This document shows, piece by piece, positions 9,528-20,800 of a stretch of 64,000 nucleotides of DNA (its first letter is position 1; each line of letters opens with the position of its first letter). The DNA is from Verrucomicrobiia bacterium (lineage in GTDB: Bacteria > Verrucomicrobiota > Verrucomicrobiia > JADLBR01 > JAIBCM01), in assembly GCA_019694135.1 (NCBI GenBank), contig JAIBCM010000002.1, positions 396,143 through 460,142 of the forward strand, given 5' to 3'. The translations under genes and the position numbers were made by a program. The notes beneath the pieces are model-generated. The model saw nothing but the letters and a program-made list of their open reading frames with translations, did no database searches and had not been told where the DNA came from.

Positions 9528-10334
9528 CTATGGGTTAGCCATCGCTTCACGATACTTCATTAAAGTAGCTCTCATTTCGATGCGGTGAATTGGATTATCT
9601 CTTTCATCACGAGGAACTTGAGTTATTCGATCGACTACATTCATGCCTGCTACGACACGACCGAAAACGGTGTATTTCCCGTCTAAAAACGGGGCATCGG
9701 CTAAACAAATATAGAATTGAGTGCCATCGGAACGACGTTCGGGATTGACCTTATCCATTTTGCGTCCTGCGCCAACTGCGCCACGCACATGTTTGAGTTT
9801 TTTTTCCAAAGGTAGTGTGTAGCCAGGGTAGCCGAATCCGTCGTTGTTACGGTCATCATCTTTACTATTGATATCGCCGCCTTGAATAAGAAAGCCGGGG
9901 ACGACACGATGAAACGTTGTTTCAGTGTAAAAACCGGTGCGACAATTTTTACGAAAATTTTCGCTGTGGATTGGTGCCATGCGATCGTTGAGTTCGATGA
10001 TAATTTTTCCAAATTTTGTTTCTAACACGGCTACTTCGGTTTCCGATGCAGGAGGAGGACCGAAAGGTTCCGATGACAGAGTGGCTTCGGTTGGACCTGA
10101 AGAAACCGTTGTGTCGGTGGGAGTAGTAGGGGGCACGTAGTCGCCTTCTAAAACTTCGCCAGGTCGCAAGGGGTAGGGAAGATTTTCTAGGCGTAGTACA
10201 CCTGCACCGGCTTTGGATTGTTTAGCAACTTTTCCGCTGGAAAAAAAATTGGCAATGCAGCCCGATAATACGAGGCTTGCCATGAGAGTTGTGATGAGGA
10301 ACAGGTTTAAGGAGAAGAAAATATTTTTTTTCAT
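9528..10334 (-). CDS. Cyclophilin-type peptidyl-prolyl isomerase, lipoprotein
   Basis: A 268-residue protein with a lipoprotein signal ending in LSGC (lipid-modified C26), a Pro/Thr-rich linker to about residue 100, then a cyclophilin domain. Active-site features are TTFHRVVPGFLIQGGD with R143 and Q151, and DGTQFYICLADAPFLDGKYT further on. It should fold proteins on the periplasmic side of a membrane. The start ends 7 bases after the ygfZ stop on the same strand, so the two genes probably share a transcript. Confidence 0.92.
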   Translation of the reverse strand: MKKNIFFSLNLFLITTLMASLVLSGCIANFFSSGKVAKQSKAGAGVLRLENLPYPLRPGEVLEGDYVPPTTPTDTTVSSGPTEATLSSEPFGPPPASETEVAVLETKFGKIIIELNDRMAPIHSENFRKNCRTGFYTETTFHRVVPGFLIQGGDINSKDDDRNNDGFGYPGYTLPLEKKLKHVRGAVGAGRKMDKVNPERRSDGTQFYICLADAPFLDGKYTVFGRVVAGMNVVDRITQVPRDERDNPIHRIEMRATLMKYREAMANP

Positions 10335-10341
10335 TTTTTAT

Positions 10342-12758
<2,417 letters not shown>

Positions 12759-12969
12759 TAAAATGGTCAAACCTTTTTTCAAAAAAAATTTTTCAAAAAA
12801 GTAAAAAACCGCTTGTCACTTTGATGGAAAAAAATAATGTGGCAGCTTCTCATCTTTCACAAGATGAGAAGAAAAAGTAGTTGTGAATAAGTTGTGAAAA
12901 AGTTTGTTAATAAAAATGTAAGTATTTGTTAGTTAAGTAATTATAAATTTAAGTAAACGTTAATAAATC
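12759..12969. other. Candidate replication origin (oriC) region upstream of dnaA
   Basis: This 211-base non-coding, AT-rich stretch contains on the minus strand a perfect DnaA box TTATTCACA (12882-12890) and, 2 bases on, TTTTTCACA (12893-12901), which fits the relaxed TTWTNCACA consensus. A perfect 11-bp inverted repeat (12846-12856 and 12861-12871, CTTCTCATCTT/AAGATGAGAAG) has a 4-base loop and includes a box-like TCTTTCACA. The last 65 bases before dnaA are almost all A/T and could be the unwinding element. TTGTCA (12813-12818) with TAATGT (12835-12840) 16 bases on is a possible promoter. GC skew could not be examined. Confidence 0.55.
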
Positions 12970-14340
12970 ATGGGAGCGAGCAAGGTAGAAGTCGAGGTTT
13001 CTTGGAAGGAGATTTGTCTCTTATTAAAGGATCGCATCCCTTCAGATGCGTTTCAACGTTGGTTTTCTTTGGCAACATTGGTGGAGGCTTCGGAGGAGAG
13101 TGTAGTCCTTGGTGTGCCTAACCAAATTTATCAATTTTGGATTGAAGATAATTATATGGCGCCATTGCGCGAGTCGCTAACGACGTTAATGGGGCGACCT
13201 GTAGCCATTCGCTTTCAAGTGGGGATTAATTCAACGATTGTTGCGCCAGCGGAAGAAAATGTGAATCATTTCAAAACTCTTTCGCCAGAAATTTCTTTGG
13301 AAACCCAGGCAGCGCATAGTGGATTAAATCCGCGCTATACATTTGAAGCTTATGTAGTGGGAGCCAATAACGAAATGGCGCATGCTGCAGCTCGAGCGGT
13401 TGCCAGCTCACCTGCGCGCACTTATAATCCTCTTTTCATTTATGGAGGAGTGGGATTGGGTAAAACGCATTTGATGCATGCGATTGGCAATGCGTTATTA
13501 CAAAAAAAGAAAACACAAAAAATTTGTTATATTACTTCGGAACAATTTACTAACGAATTCATCGAAGCACTGCAAAAAAATGCGCTGGCAAAATTTCGCA
13601 AACGTTATCGCGCGTTGGATATGCTGATGATTGATGATATTCAGTTTCTAGGAGGGAAAGAGCGGTCGCAGGAAGAATTTTTCCACACATTTAATTCGTT
13701 GTTTGATGGTCGAAAACAAATTGTTTTGACCAGTGATCGTCCCGCAACCGAAATTGCTAATTTGCAAGAGCGTTTGGTTTCGCGATTTGAATGGGGAATG
13801 TCAGCCGAGCTTATGCCACCGGACGCTGAGACGCGCATGGCTATTTTGCGAAAGAAACTCGCAGGAATGCGTGTGGATGTTTCTGATGAAATTTTGGAAT
13901 TTCTTGCGGCCCGAATTCGCACTAACGTGCGACGTTTGGAGGGCGCTTTATTACGTGTGGCAGCCTATGCTTCGTTAAGCGGGAAATCCTTAACCGTGCA
14001 AGCGATCGAACAGGTTTTAAAAGATCTCTTGCAAGAAGAAGCGCGGCGCGTGGTCACAGTTGATCAGATTCAAAAACAAGTGTCAGAAGCGTTTGATTTA
14101 CGCCCGAGTGACATGACCAGCAAACGGCGACCTGCCAACATTGCTTTGCCGCGACAAGTGGCGATGTTTTTATCGCGTAAATTAACTCCCTGTTCCTTGC
14201 AAGAAATCGGAGCGGCTTTTGGAGGACGCGATCACGGAACGGTGTTGCACGCTTGTCAAAAAATTACCGATAAAATGCAAGCGGATGAGAAGTTGAGGCA
14301 GACTATTCAATTTTTAGAGCAAAAATTGCAGCGTTACTAG
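12970..14340 (+). CDS. dnaA: Chromosomal replication initiator DnaA
   Basis: A 456-residue initiator with all four domains: an N-terminal DnaB/DiaA-interaction domain (1-80), a short linker, the AAA+ ATPase with Walker A GGVGLGKT (159-166) and Walker B LMIDDIQFL (219-227), and the C-terminal DNA-binding domain containing SLQEIGAAFGGRDHGTVLHA. Length is typical. dnaN does not follow; instead a UbiA-family gene comes 66 bases later. Whether the origin lies here depends on the upstream boxes described separately. Confidence 0.96.
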   Translation: MGASKVEVEVSWKEICLLLKDRIPSDAFQRWFSLATLVEASEESVVLGVPNQIYQFWIEDNYMAPLRESLTTLMGRPVAIRFQVGINSTIVAPAEENVNHFKTLSPEISLETQAAHSGLNPRYTFEAYVVGANNEMAHAAARAVASSPARTYNPLFIYGGVGLGKTHLMHAIGNALLQKKKTQKICYITSEQFTNEFIEALQKNALAKFRKRYRALDMLMIDDIQFLGGKERSQEEFFHTFNSLFDGRKQIVLTSDRPATEIANLQERLVSRFEWGMSAELMPPDAETRMAILRKKLAGMRVDVSDEILEFLAARIRTNVRRLEGALLRVAAYASLSGKSLTVQAIEQVLKDLLQEEARRVVTVDQIQKQVSEAFDLRPSDMTSKRRPANIALPRQVAMFLSRKLTPCSLQEIGAAFGGRDHGTVLHACQKITDKMQADEKLRQTIQFLEQKLQRY

Positions 14341-14406
14341 ATTGCATCTCTTCTAATTTGGTGGAATCTTTAAAAAGATTGTTCATCGTTGATTCATTGA
14401 AAATGT

Positions 14407-16059
14407 ATGCAATATTTTTTTAGGAAAATTTTTTCTTATGCTGAATCTCAAACTTGGTCTTGGTCGCGTTATTTTTTTACTTTTTTAGGGATTATTTTTA
14501 TTCGTGGGTTTTTAGAAAAATTTTCTAACCCTCATTGGTCGGGACAATTTATTACTCCTTTAACAGCTTTTTTTCATTATCCATTATTTTATCTCTCAAT
14601 TTTTCTCTCTCTTAATATTGTTTTGTATCTCTTTGCTTTTTCAAAAAAAAGTTTTTATCCTTCTTTAAAACAAGTCTTTCAAATAACGCTTTTTGGTTTT
14701 TTGATTATTTGGCTTCCGCCTTTGGTTGACTTCGCTGTTTATCATGGGAACGGACCGAAGATGACGTATTTGTTTCAGCCCAAAGGAGAGTTAATTAAGA
14801 GTTTTTTTTCTTTTTTTGGATCTTTGTCTCAAGGTGGCATTACTTTAGGTATCAGAATAGAAGTAGTTTTAATTTTAATAGGTTTCTTTTTTGCCATCAC
14901 TTATTATACGGGAAGTAAAAAGAAAGCATTTTGGGGAGCATTATTAGTTTACGTTCTTTTTTTCTTTTATTTTGCCATTCCTAGCATTCCTCCTCTCGTC
15001 TTTGCAAAGGTATCTTCCACAAGGGAAATTATGCTTTTTTATGTTCATGCCTTGTCGCAAAGCGATCTTTCAAAAATTTATCATATAGGTGCTTTATCTT
15101 TTAACCCTCGTTCCTCTATGGATCAGCAATTTAATTTAGTCATGGGAAGGGTGTTATGGCTGTTAATTTTGTTGCAAGCGATGGGATTATTTTATTTAGC
15201 GAATAAAACAGCGTTTCGAGCCTGGTGTGGAAACTTGCGTTTAGAAAGGGTGTTGCATTATGGCTTTATGGGAATTGGTGGTATATTGATTGCTGCGGGC
15301 TATTCACGAATGGTTGATCTTAAATCATGGATTAACGCACTTTCTTTAACTGTGTTTTTTTTATTAATTGCATTGCATTTTTGGTTGGCGGTAGGAGTTA
15401 ATGATTTAGTTGATATCAAAACGGATACTGTTTCCAATCCTTCACGCCCTTTGATTCAAGGCAGCATTACTTTACAAGAGCAAAAAATTATTAATGGTAT
15501 TTTATTGTTTTTAGTCATCGTAGGAGTTTTTCTTTTGCCTTATTACACTTCAGTTTGCTTAATTTTATTTCAAATGGTTTATTATCTTTATTCCAGCCCG
15601 CCTTTGCGGCTTAAAAAAGTTTTTGCTCTCTCTTCGTTATTGGTAGCTTTCAATGCGATTTTAATCATGATGGGTGGGTTTTATTTGGTTTCTGAAAATC
15701 AAAAAATGGCAGCGTTTCCTACTCATTTGTCTTGGCTTTTTTTAATTTGTTTTTTCTTGGGGGTGAATATTAAAGATATTAAAGATATTCAGGGTGATGC
15801 CTTGGAAAAGATTCAAACCATTCCAGTTTTGTTCGGAGAAAGAAGAGGAAAAATAATTATAGGTGCTTTATGTGTCGTTAGTTTCATTATTGTGCCGATT
15901 GTTCTGCAAAATAAGTTATTATTAATCATTGCAGTTCCTTTTTCATGTTTTATTTATTATTTCATTAATCAAAAATCGTATCGGGAAAATCGAGTTTTTA
16001 GTTTATATTTTCTCTATTTGCTTGCAATTGGAGTGTGTGAAAAGTTGGTAAAATTTTGA
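14407..16059 (+). CDS. UbiA-family prenyltransferase-like membrane protein with long N-terminal membrane extension
   Basis: A 550-residue, very hydrophobic protein. The C-terminal half is UbiA-like: the first prenyl-diphosphate/Mg site is NDLVDIKTD (332-340) followed by SNPSRPLIQG, and the second is DIKDIQGD (457-464). The N-terminal 280 residues add at least six more membrane helices without a motif I recognise; UbiA proteins are usually about 290 residues. It should attach a polyprenyl chain to an acceptor in the membrane, but neither substrate can be named. The end overlaps maf by 4 bases. Confidence 0.7.
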   Translation: MQYFFRKIFSYAESQTWSWSRYFFTFLGIIFIRGFLEKFSNPHWSGQFITPLTAFFHYPLFYLSIFLSLNIVLYLFAFSKKSFYPSLKQVFQITLFGFLIIWLPPLVDFAVYHGNGPKMTYLFQPKGELIKSFFSFFGSLSQGGITLGIRIEVVLILIGFFFAITYYTGSKKKAFWGALLVYVLFFFYFAIPSIPPLVFAKVSSTREIMLFYVHALSQSDLSKIYHIGALSFNPRSSMDQQFNLVMGRVLWLLILLQAMGLFYLANKTAFRAWCGNLRLERVLHYGFMGIGGILIAAGYSRMVDLKSWINALSLTVFFLLIALHFWLAVGVNDLVDIKTDTVSNPSRPLIQGSITLQEQKIINGILLFLVIVGVFLLPYYTSVCLILFQMVYYLYSSPPLRLKKVFALSSLLVAFNAILIMMGGFYLVSENQKMAAFPTHLSWLFLICFFLGVNIKDIKDIQGDALEKIQTIPVLFGERRGKIIIGALCVVSFIIVPIVLQNKLLLIIAVPFSCFIYYFINQKSYRENRVFSLYFLYLLAIGVCEKLVKF

Positions 16060-16658
16060 AACGAAAAGTGAAATGGAGTGGTAAGTTGATCATTTTAGCC
16101 TCTGCTTCGCCGCGCCGCATGCAACTATTGCAGGAATGGGGTGTTCCTCACCAAATCAAGATAGGTTTTTGTCGGGAATTGACTCAACGTGATGCGCCTT
16201 ATTTTACTGCGCGAGAATTGACCCAGATTAATGCATTGATCAAAGCGAAAGCCGTCGCTGAAAAGGTGGAGAACAGATGGATTTTAGCTGCCGACACCGT
16301 GGTTGTTTTGAATAGAAAAATTCTGGGTAAGCCCAAAAATTTGAAAGCTGCTTATAACATGTTATGTCAGCTAAGTGGTCAAGTGCATGAGGTTATTTCC
16401 AGTGTGCTAGTTTTAAAAAGGAAAAAGAAAAAAATAATGGGTTATTTGAGTTACGAAATTTCTCAGGTTAGGTTTCACTCTTTAAAGCCAAAACAAATTC
16501 GTCATTATTTAAAACAGGTGCATGTTCTGGACAAGGCGGGCGCCTATGCGGTTCAGGAAAAAGGCGGGTGTTTAATTCGAGCGATTTGCGGTTCCCGTAG
16601 TAATGTGATGGGATTGCCAAAACGGGAAACGTTGCGATTGTTAAGGTGCATTTTATGA
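16056..16658 (+). CDS. maf: Maf-family nucleotide pyrophosphatase
   Basis: A 200-residue Maf/YhdE/YceF protein that hydrolyses non-canonical or pyrimidine nucleoside triphosphates. It shows the N-terminal ILASASPRRMQLL motif, the DTVV segment with the acidic catalytic residue and ILGKPKN, and a KAGAYAVQEKGG block. The frame opens with TTG at 16056, overlapping the previous stop (TTGA); the GTG at 16068 is another candidate. The stretch RKKKKKIMG is unusually basic. Confidence 0.9.
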   Translation: MKRKVKWSGKLIILASASPRRMQLLQEWGVPHQIKIGFCRELTQRDAPYFTARELTQINALIKAKAVAEKVENRWILAADTVVVLNRKILGKPKNLKAAYNMLCQLSGQVHEVISSVLVLKRKKKKIMGYLSYEISQVRFHSLKPKQIRHYLKQVHVLDKAGAYAVQEKGGCLIRAICGSRSNVMGLPKRETLRLLRCIL

Positions 16659-16788
16659 GTATTCTGCTTCAGATTTGCAGATCAATTAACTATTAGAAAA
16701 ACTTATTTATGTATAAGATTTGCTTATAAAGCAAAAAAAGACAAAATAATTCTTGTAACTTTTTTAAAAAAGTTCTTCTTACCAAGAT

Positions 16789-17319
16789 ATGCAAAAGAAA
16801 TTTATTTTGATTAGTTTTGTAGTATTCATAATCGCTGCAATTTCAGCAGTGAGTTATTTTAAAGCATCAGCGAATCAAGGGTCGGCTGATAACAGTGGTC
16901 AAATCACTTCTCAAATTTCGGTGGCTTATGGTTCCACTACGAAGACAGAACGTTGGGAAGCGATTGATGGTTATGCGGGAAGGTTCCCAGTTAATTTGGG
17001 TGAAACGTTGCATTTGAGTGTGCAATTATCACGATTAGAAATAGGAAAACCTGTTTTGATTCAAGCGCCTCATGGTGGGGTTTTGAACGGGAATCAAAAT
17101 CATTTTTCATGGACGCCGCAAAGAGCAGATGAAAGTTTGGAATTGAATTATCAAGTTGGCCAGTCTCGCGGGGTTTATTTGATTAGTTTGCGACAAGGTC
17201 AGCGTGAAGAAGTGATCGAGTTTTGGGCGGGGGAAGCGTCGCCGCTGGGTGAAGTTCGCGCCCAGGACGACGAATCCGCCCTTCGGCTGATGGGACCTCA
17301 AAATGTGGAGGCACAATAA
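16789..17319 (+). CDS. Exported protein coupled to the RHS gene, function unknown
   Basis: A 176-residue protein with an N-terminal membrane anchor or uncleaved signal (ILISFVVFIIAAISAVSYF) and a predicted beta-rich exterior (GETLHLSVQL, LNYQVGQSRGVYLISLRQG). No family was recognised. Its stop overlaps the RHS start as TAATG, so the two are translated together, and it probably helps localise or process the RHS protein (inference). Upstream are a TATAAG/CTTATA inverted repeat (16712-16728) and a perfect 18-bp palindrome AACTTTTTTAAAAAAGTT (16757-16774). Confidence 0.7.
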   Translation: MQKKFILISFVVFIIAAISAVSYFKASANQGSADNSGQITSQISVAYGSTTKTERWEAIDGYAGRFPVNLGETLHLSVQLSRLEIGKPVLIQAPHGGVLNGNQNHFSWTPQRADESLELNYQVGQSRGVYLISLRQGQREEVIEFWAGEASPLGEVRAQDDESALRLMGPQNVEAQ

Positions 17320-17885
17320 TGAAAGCGTTAAAACATTTTTTCTTTTTGATCACTTTTTGCTGTATCGCAGCTAATGGAGTTTGGGCTTATAATAATGGTT
17401 GCGGTAATGATGGCCCCGATGATGATTGTCAGGATGATGTAGGCTCGAATCCCATTAATCCGCATCGAGCTTGTATTCGTCGGGAGGTGACCGATTTGAG
17501 CACGTGTGGCAATGCGCCGATTGCTTTTAAGCGGTATTTTATCAGTCGCTATCGAACGTTTACTCAAGCTAAATGGGAGATGGGTGCGGCCAATGTGTGG
17601 CAGCATAATTGGAATTTTGAAATGCGGGAATCGAGTCTTTCAAGTTTTGGTTTTAAAAATTTGATTGTGCGCTATCCCCGAGGCAGGGAATATGTTTTTT
17701 CGGCTGTGGATCAAAGTGGCTCGGTGCGCGTGTCGAGCGCCGATTGGGGAGATCGGTTGTATGTTTCGCAAAATACTTTTACCCTTATTACGCCACAGGG
17801 CGAAGAATATGTTTTTCAAAAATTGGGAGCGAACTTCTATCAATTGCAACAAATCAAAAACGGTCAGGGTTTTGTTTGGAGTTAG
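17319..17885 (+). CDS. RHS protein, N-terminal fragment (frame ends early)
   Basis: 188 residues beginning with a signal peptide (MKALKHFFFLITFCC, cleavage near VWAYN), a short Asp/Gly/Cys-rich segment, then the RHS entry domain: IAFKRYFISRYR, GAANVWQHNWNFEMR and IVRYPRGREYVFSAV. The frame stops at TAG (17883) just as the strand pattern QLQQIKNGQGF should run into the YD repeats, which continue in the -1 frame. Together with the following feature this is one gene split by a frameshift, by programmed slippage, mutation or sequence error. Confidence 0.85.
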   Translation: MKALKHFFFLITFCCIAANGVWAYNNGCGNDGPDDDCQDDVGSNPINPHRACIRREVTDLSTCGNAPIAFKRYFISRYRTFTQAKWEMGAANVWQHNWNFEMRESSLSSFGFKNLIVRYPRGREYVFSAVDQSGSVRVSSADWGDRLYVSQNTFTLITPQGEEYVFQKLGANFYQLQQIKNGQGFVWS

Positions 17886-20800
17886 AATATGACGGAAATA
17901 ATCGCCTCATCAAAATTAAAAATAATTTTAATCGCTGGCTCGCGATCGATCGGGAAACTGTAGACAATGTGGTTCGGATCAAACGCGTTTACAGCAATGA
18001 TGGGCGCGAAGTTACTTATCATTATTCGGTTTGGGATCCAAGCGGTGATGCGATTTTGACCGAGGTTCATTATCCGGGTGGTGAAAAGGCGATTTATCAT
18101 TATGTGGGGCGTTTGAATGAAAAAGAAGGCGATCCCATTTTAGCGAGCGCTTCAGATCCCACTTATCGCGGCAATGGCGCCAAGATTCGCTATGTTTACA
18201 ATTACAAGGCGAACTATGAACCTTATGGATTTGTTGCGGGCATTGTATTGGAAGAAAGAAATTTAGAAACCGATCAACTTATCATCACTTTGCCGGGAGG
18301 TTCAGGGGATTACCCGCAAATTTTGGAAGGTAACGGCAGTGAAGTCACTCGCAAATATGACAAAGGCCAACTCAAAGAAAGTTGGGATGCGGAAGGTCGT
18401 AAAAAAATCTTCACGCGCACGGCTGGTGGCTATGGCTACGTGGAAACGATCACCGCGCCTAATGGCGGTGTCACTAGTTTTCAGCGTGATTATGCGGGTC
18501 GGGTTTTAGTAAAGACCAATCCACTGGGCGGTCAGCAAAGTGCTAGCTATAACGCCAAAGGATTTATTACCTCAGAAAAAGATGAGTTGGGTCATGTGAC
18601 GACTTATGAGCGCGATGCGAATAATTTTCTTTTAAAGCAAACTTATCCCAATGGAAGTTTTGAACAGTGGACTTACAACGCTGACGGTCAACCTTTGACT
18701 TATCGGCAAAGAAACGGAGCCGTTTTTACCTACACTTATTACAACGACAATGAAATGGGCGGCATGAAAGGGGATTTAAAAACAGAGACAAATCCTTATG
18801 GCGATGTGACCACTTACACTCATGATGCGGCGGGCAATGTTAAAACTTTTACTGACGCTTTCGGGCACGTGACACAATATGCTTACAACTGGCGCGGTCA
18901 AATGATTACTATCACTTATACCGATAATAGCCAGGCTAGCTACAGCTATAATAATTTTGGCAAAATGGAAACGCAAACCGATGAACTGGGGCACAGCACG
19001 ACTTACGGTTATGACGAATACAATCGCGTCAAGACTGCGACCGATCCACTCAATCGCACCACTTCTTATGAATACGGGTTGCAACCTGGGTGCGGTAGTT
19101 GTCAGGACAAAGACACCCTTACCAAGATTACCTTGCCTTCTGGAAAACGCTTGGAATACGCCTATGATAAAAGCGGGTTGCGCATCAGCCAAATTATCGG
19201 CGCGCAATCGGAAGAGGACAAAGCCATGACTTATTACACTTACGACAATGGGAAAAATTTAAAAACCGTTACCGATCCCAACGGGCATGTGACGACTTAT
19301 AACTACGACATCCTTCATCGTCGCACCAACGAAATCGATGCTGTGGGTAATGTGACAAGCTGGACCTTCGATGCCGCGGGTAATCGGCTCACGGAAACGC
19401 GGGCGGATAATAACAAAACCACTTATCAATATGACGAAATGGATCGTATGACCCATGTCATCGACGCCAATGGCGCGAAAACCCAGATGAAATATGATTT
19501 AAGCGATAATCTGTCCCAACTTATCGATGCTAAAGGCAACCTTTATTACTTTTTTTACGATCAACTCAATCGACGCGAAGGATTAGAATATCCTGATTCC
19601 TCAGTCGAATACTGGAATTATAATAAAGTGGGTAATTTAGACAACTACGTGACTCGATATGGTTATCCTTGCACTTATCTTTATGACGCAAGAAATCGTC
19701 TCAAAGAGAGCACTTGGGAAGATGGAAAAACGCCAAAAGTTACGCGTGATTATGATGCGGCAGGTCGATTGAAAATGTTAGCCAATGAGAATAGTGAGAT
19801 TTACTATGACTACGACTCCGCTAACGAATTGATCAGTGAAATTAGCGTGGTCAAAGGATTTCCTGAAAAAATAAGTGTGGCTTATACTTATGACTTGGAT
19901 GGTAATCGCAAAAATTTAATTTATCCTAGTGATCTTGCCTTAAGCTATGATTATACGGGTCGAAATCAGATAAAAAACATTACGCAAAATAAAGATCTCT
20001 TAGCTTCTTACGATTATGACAAATCTGGAAATCGTAAGACTCTTATCGGTCACCAGTCACTTGTCACCAGTTACTACGATCACGACCCTGTTAATCACAT
20101 CACTCGTGTCGAACATCAGACGGAAGAAGATTTCATTGGCCGCTTCGATTATGGCTACAACCAAGTTCACCAACGCAAATGGGTCAAACGCAACCAACAA
20201 AAAGGCGACTACTATCAATACGATAAAATCGGACAAGTCACCACCATCGGTTACAACACTCCCGACATCAACAACATTAATCTATCAGAAAAAATCGAGG
20301 GTTTTCAATATGACGCAGTAGGCAACCGACAAATCCAATCGATCACCAGCAATCAAAAAACTCAAACTAGCTATGGTGTTAATAACCTCAATCAATACAC
20401 CACAACCTTCAGCGATCAGCAGTCAGCATTCAGCTACGACGCTAACGGAAATTTAACAGCCGTGACTAGTAACCAATTGCCCGTAGCGAGCTACGTTTAT
20501 GATAGTCAAAATCGATTAACCTCCGCCAACTCCGTGAACTCTGTGGCAAAGTTTTCCTACGATGCCCGCAATCGAGTGGTTAAACGCGAAATCAACGGCG
20601 TAGCCACCTACTATATTTGGGACGGATGGAACCTCATCGAAGAACGCAAAGCCAATGGCGACTTAATCTATCGCTACATCCACGGCCCGCGTGTTGATGA
20701 ATTGATTTCTCGCACCGACGCCAAGCAAGAAGCCATCTTCTACCACCACGATGCTCTGGGTAACGTCACTTATTTAACTAACCCAAAAGGTCAACTCATC

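Noticed and set aside
12846-12871. Perfect 11-bp hairpin read as the queG terminator
   Set aside because: It is followed by A rather than T on the plus strand and contains DnaA-box-like sequence, so an origin-related role seems more likely.
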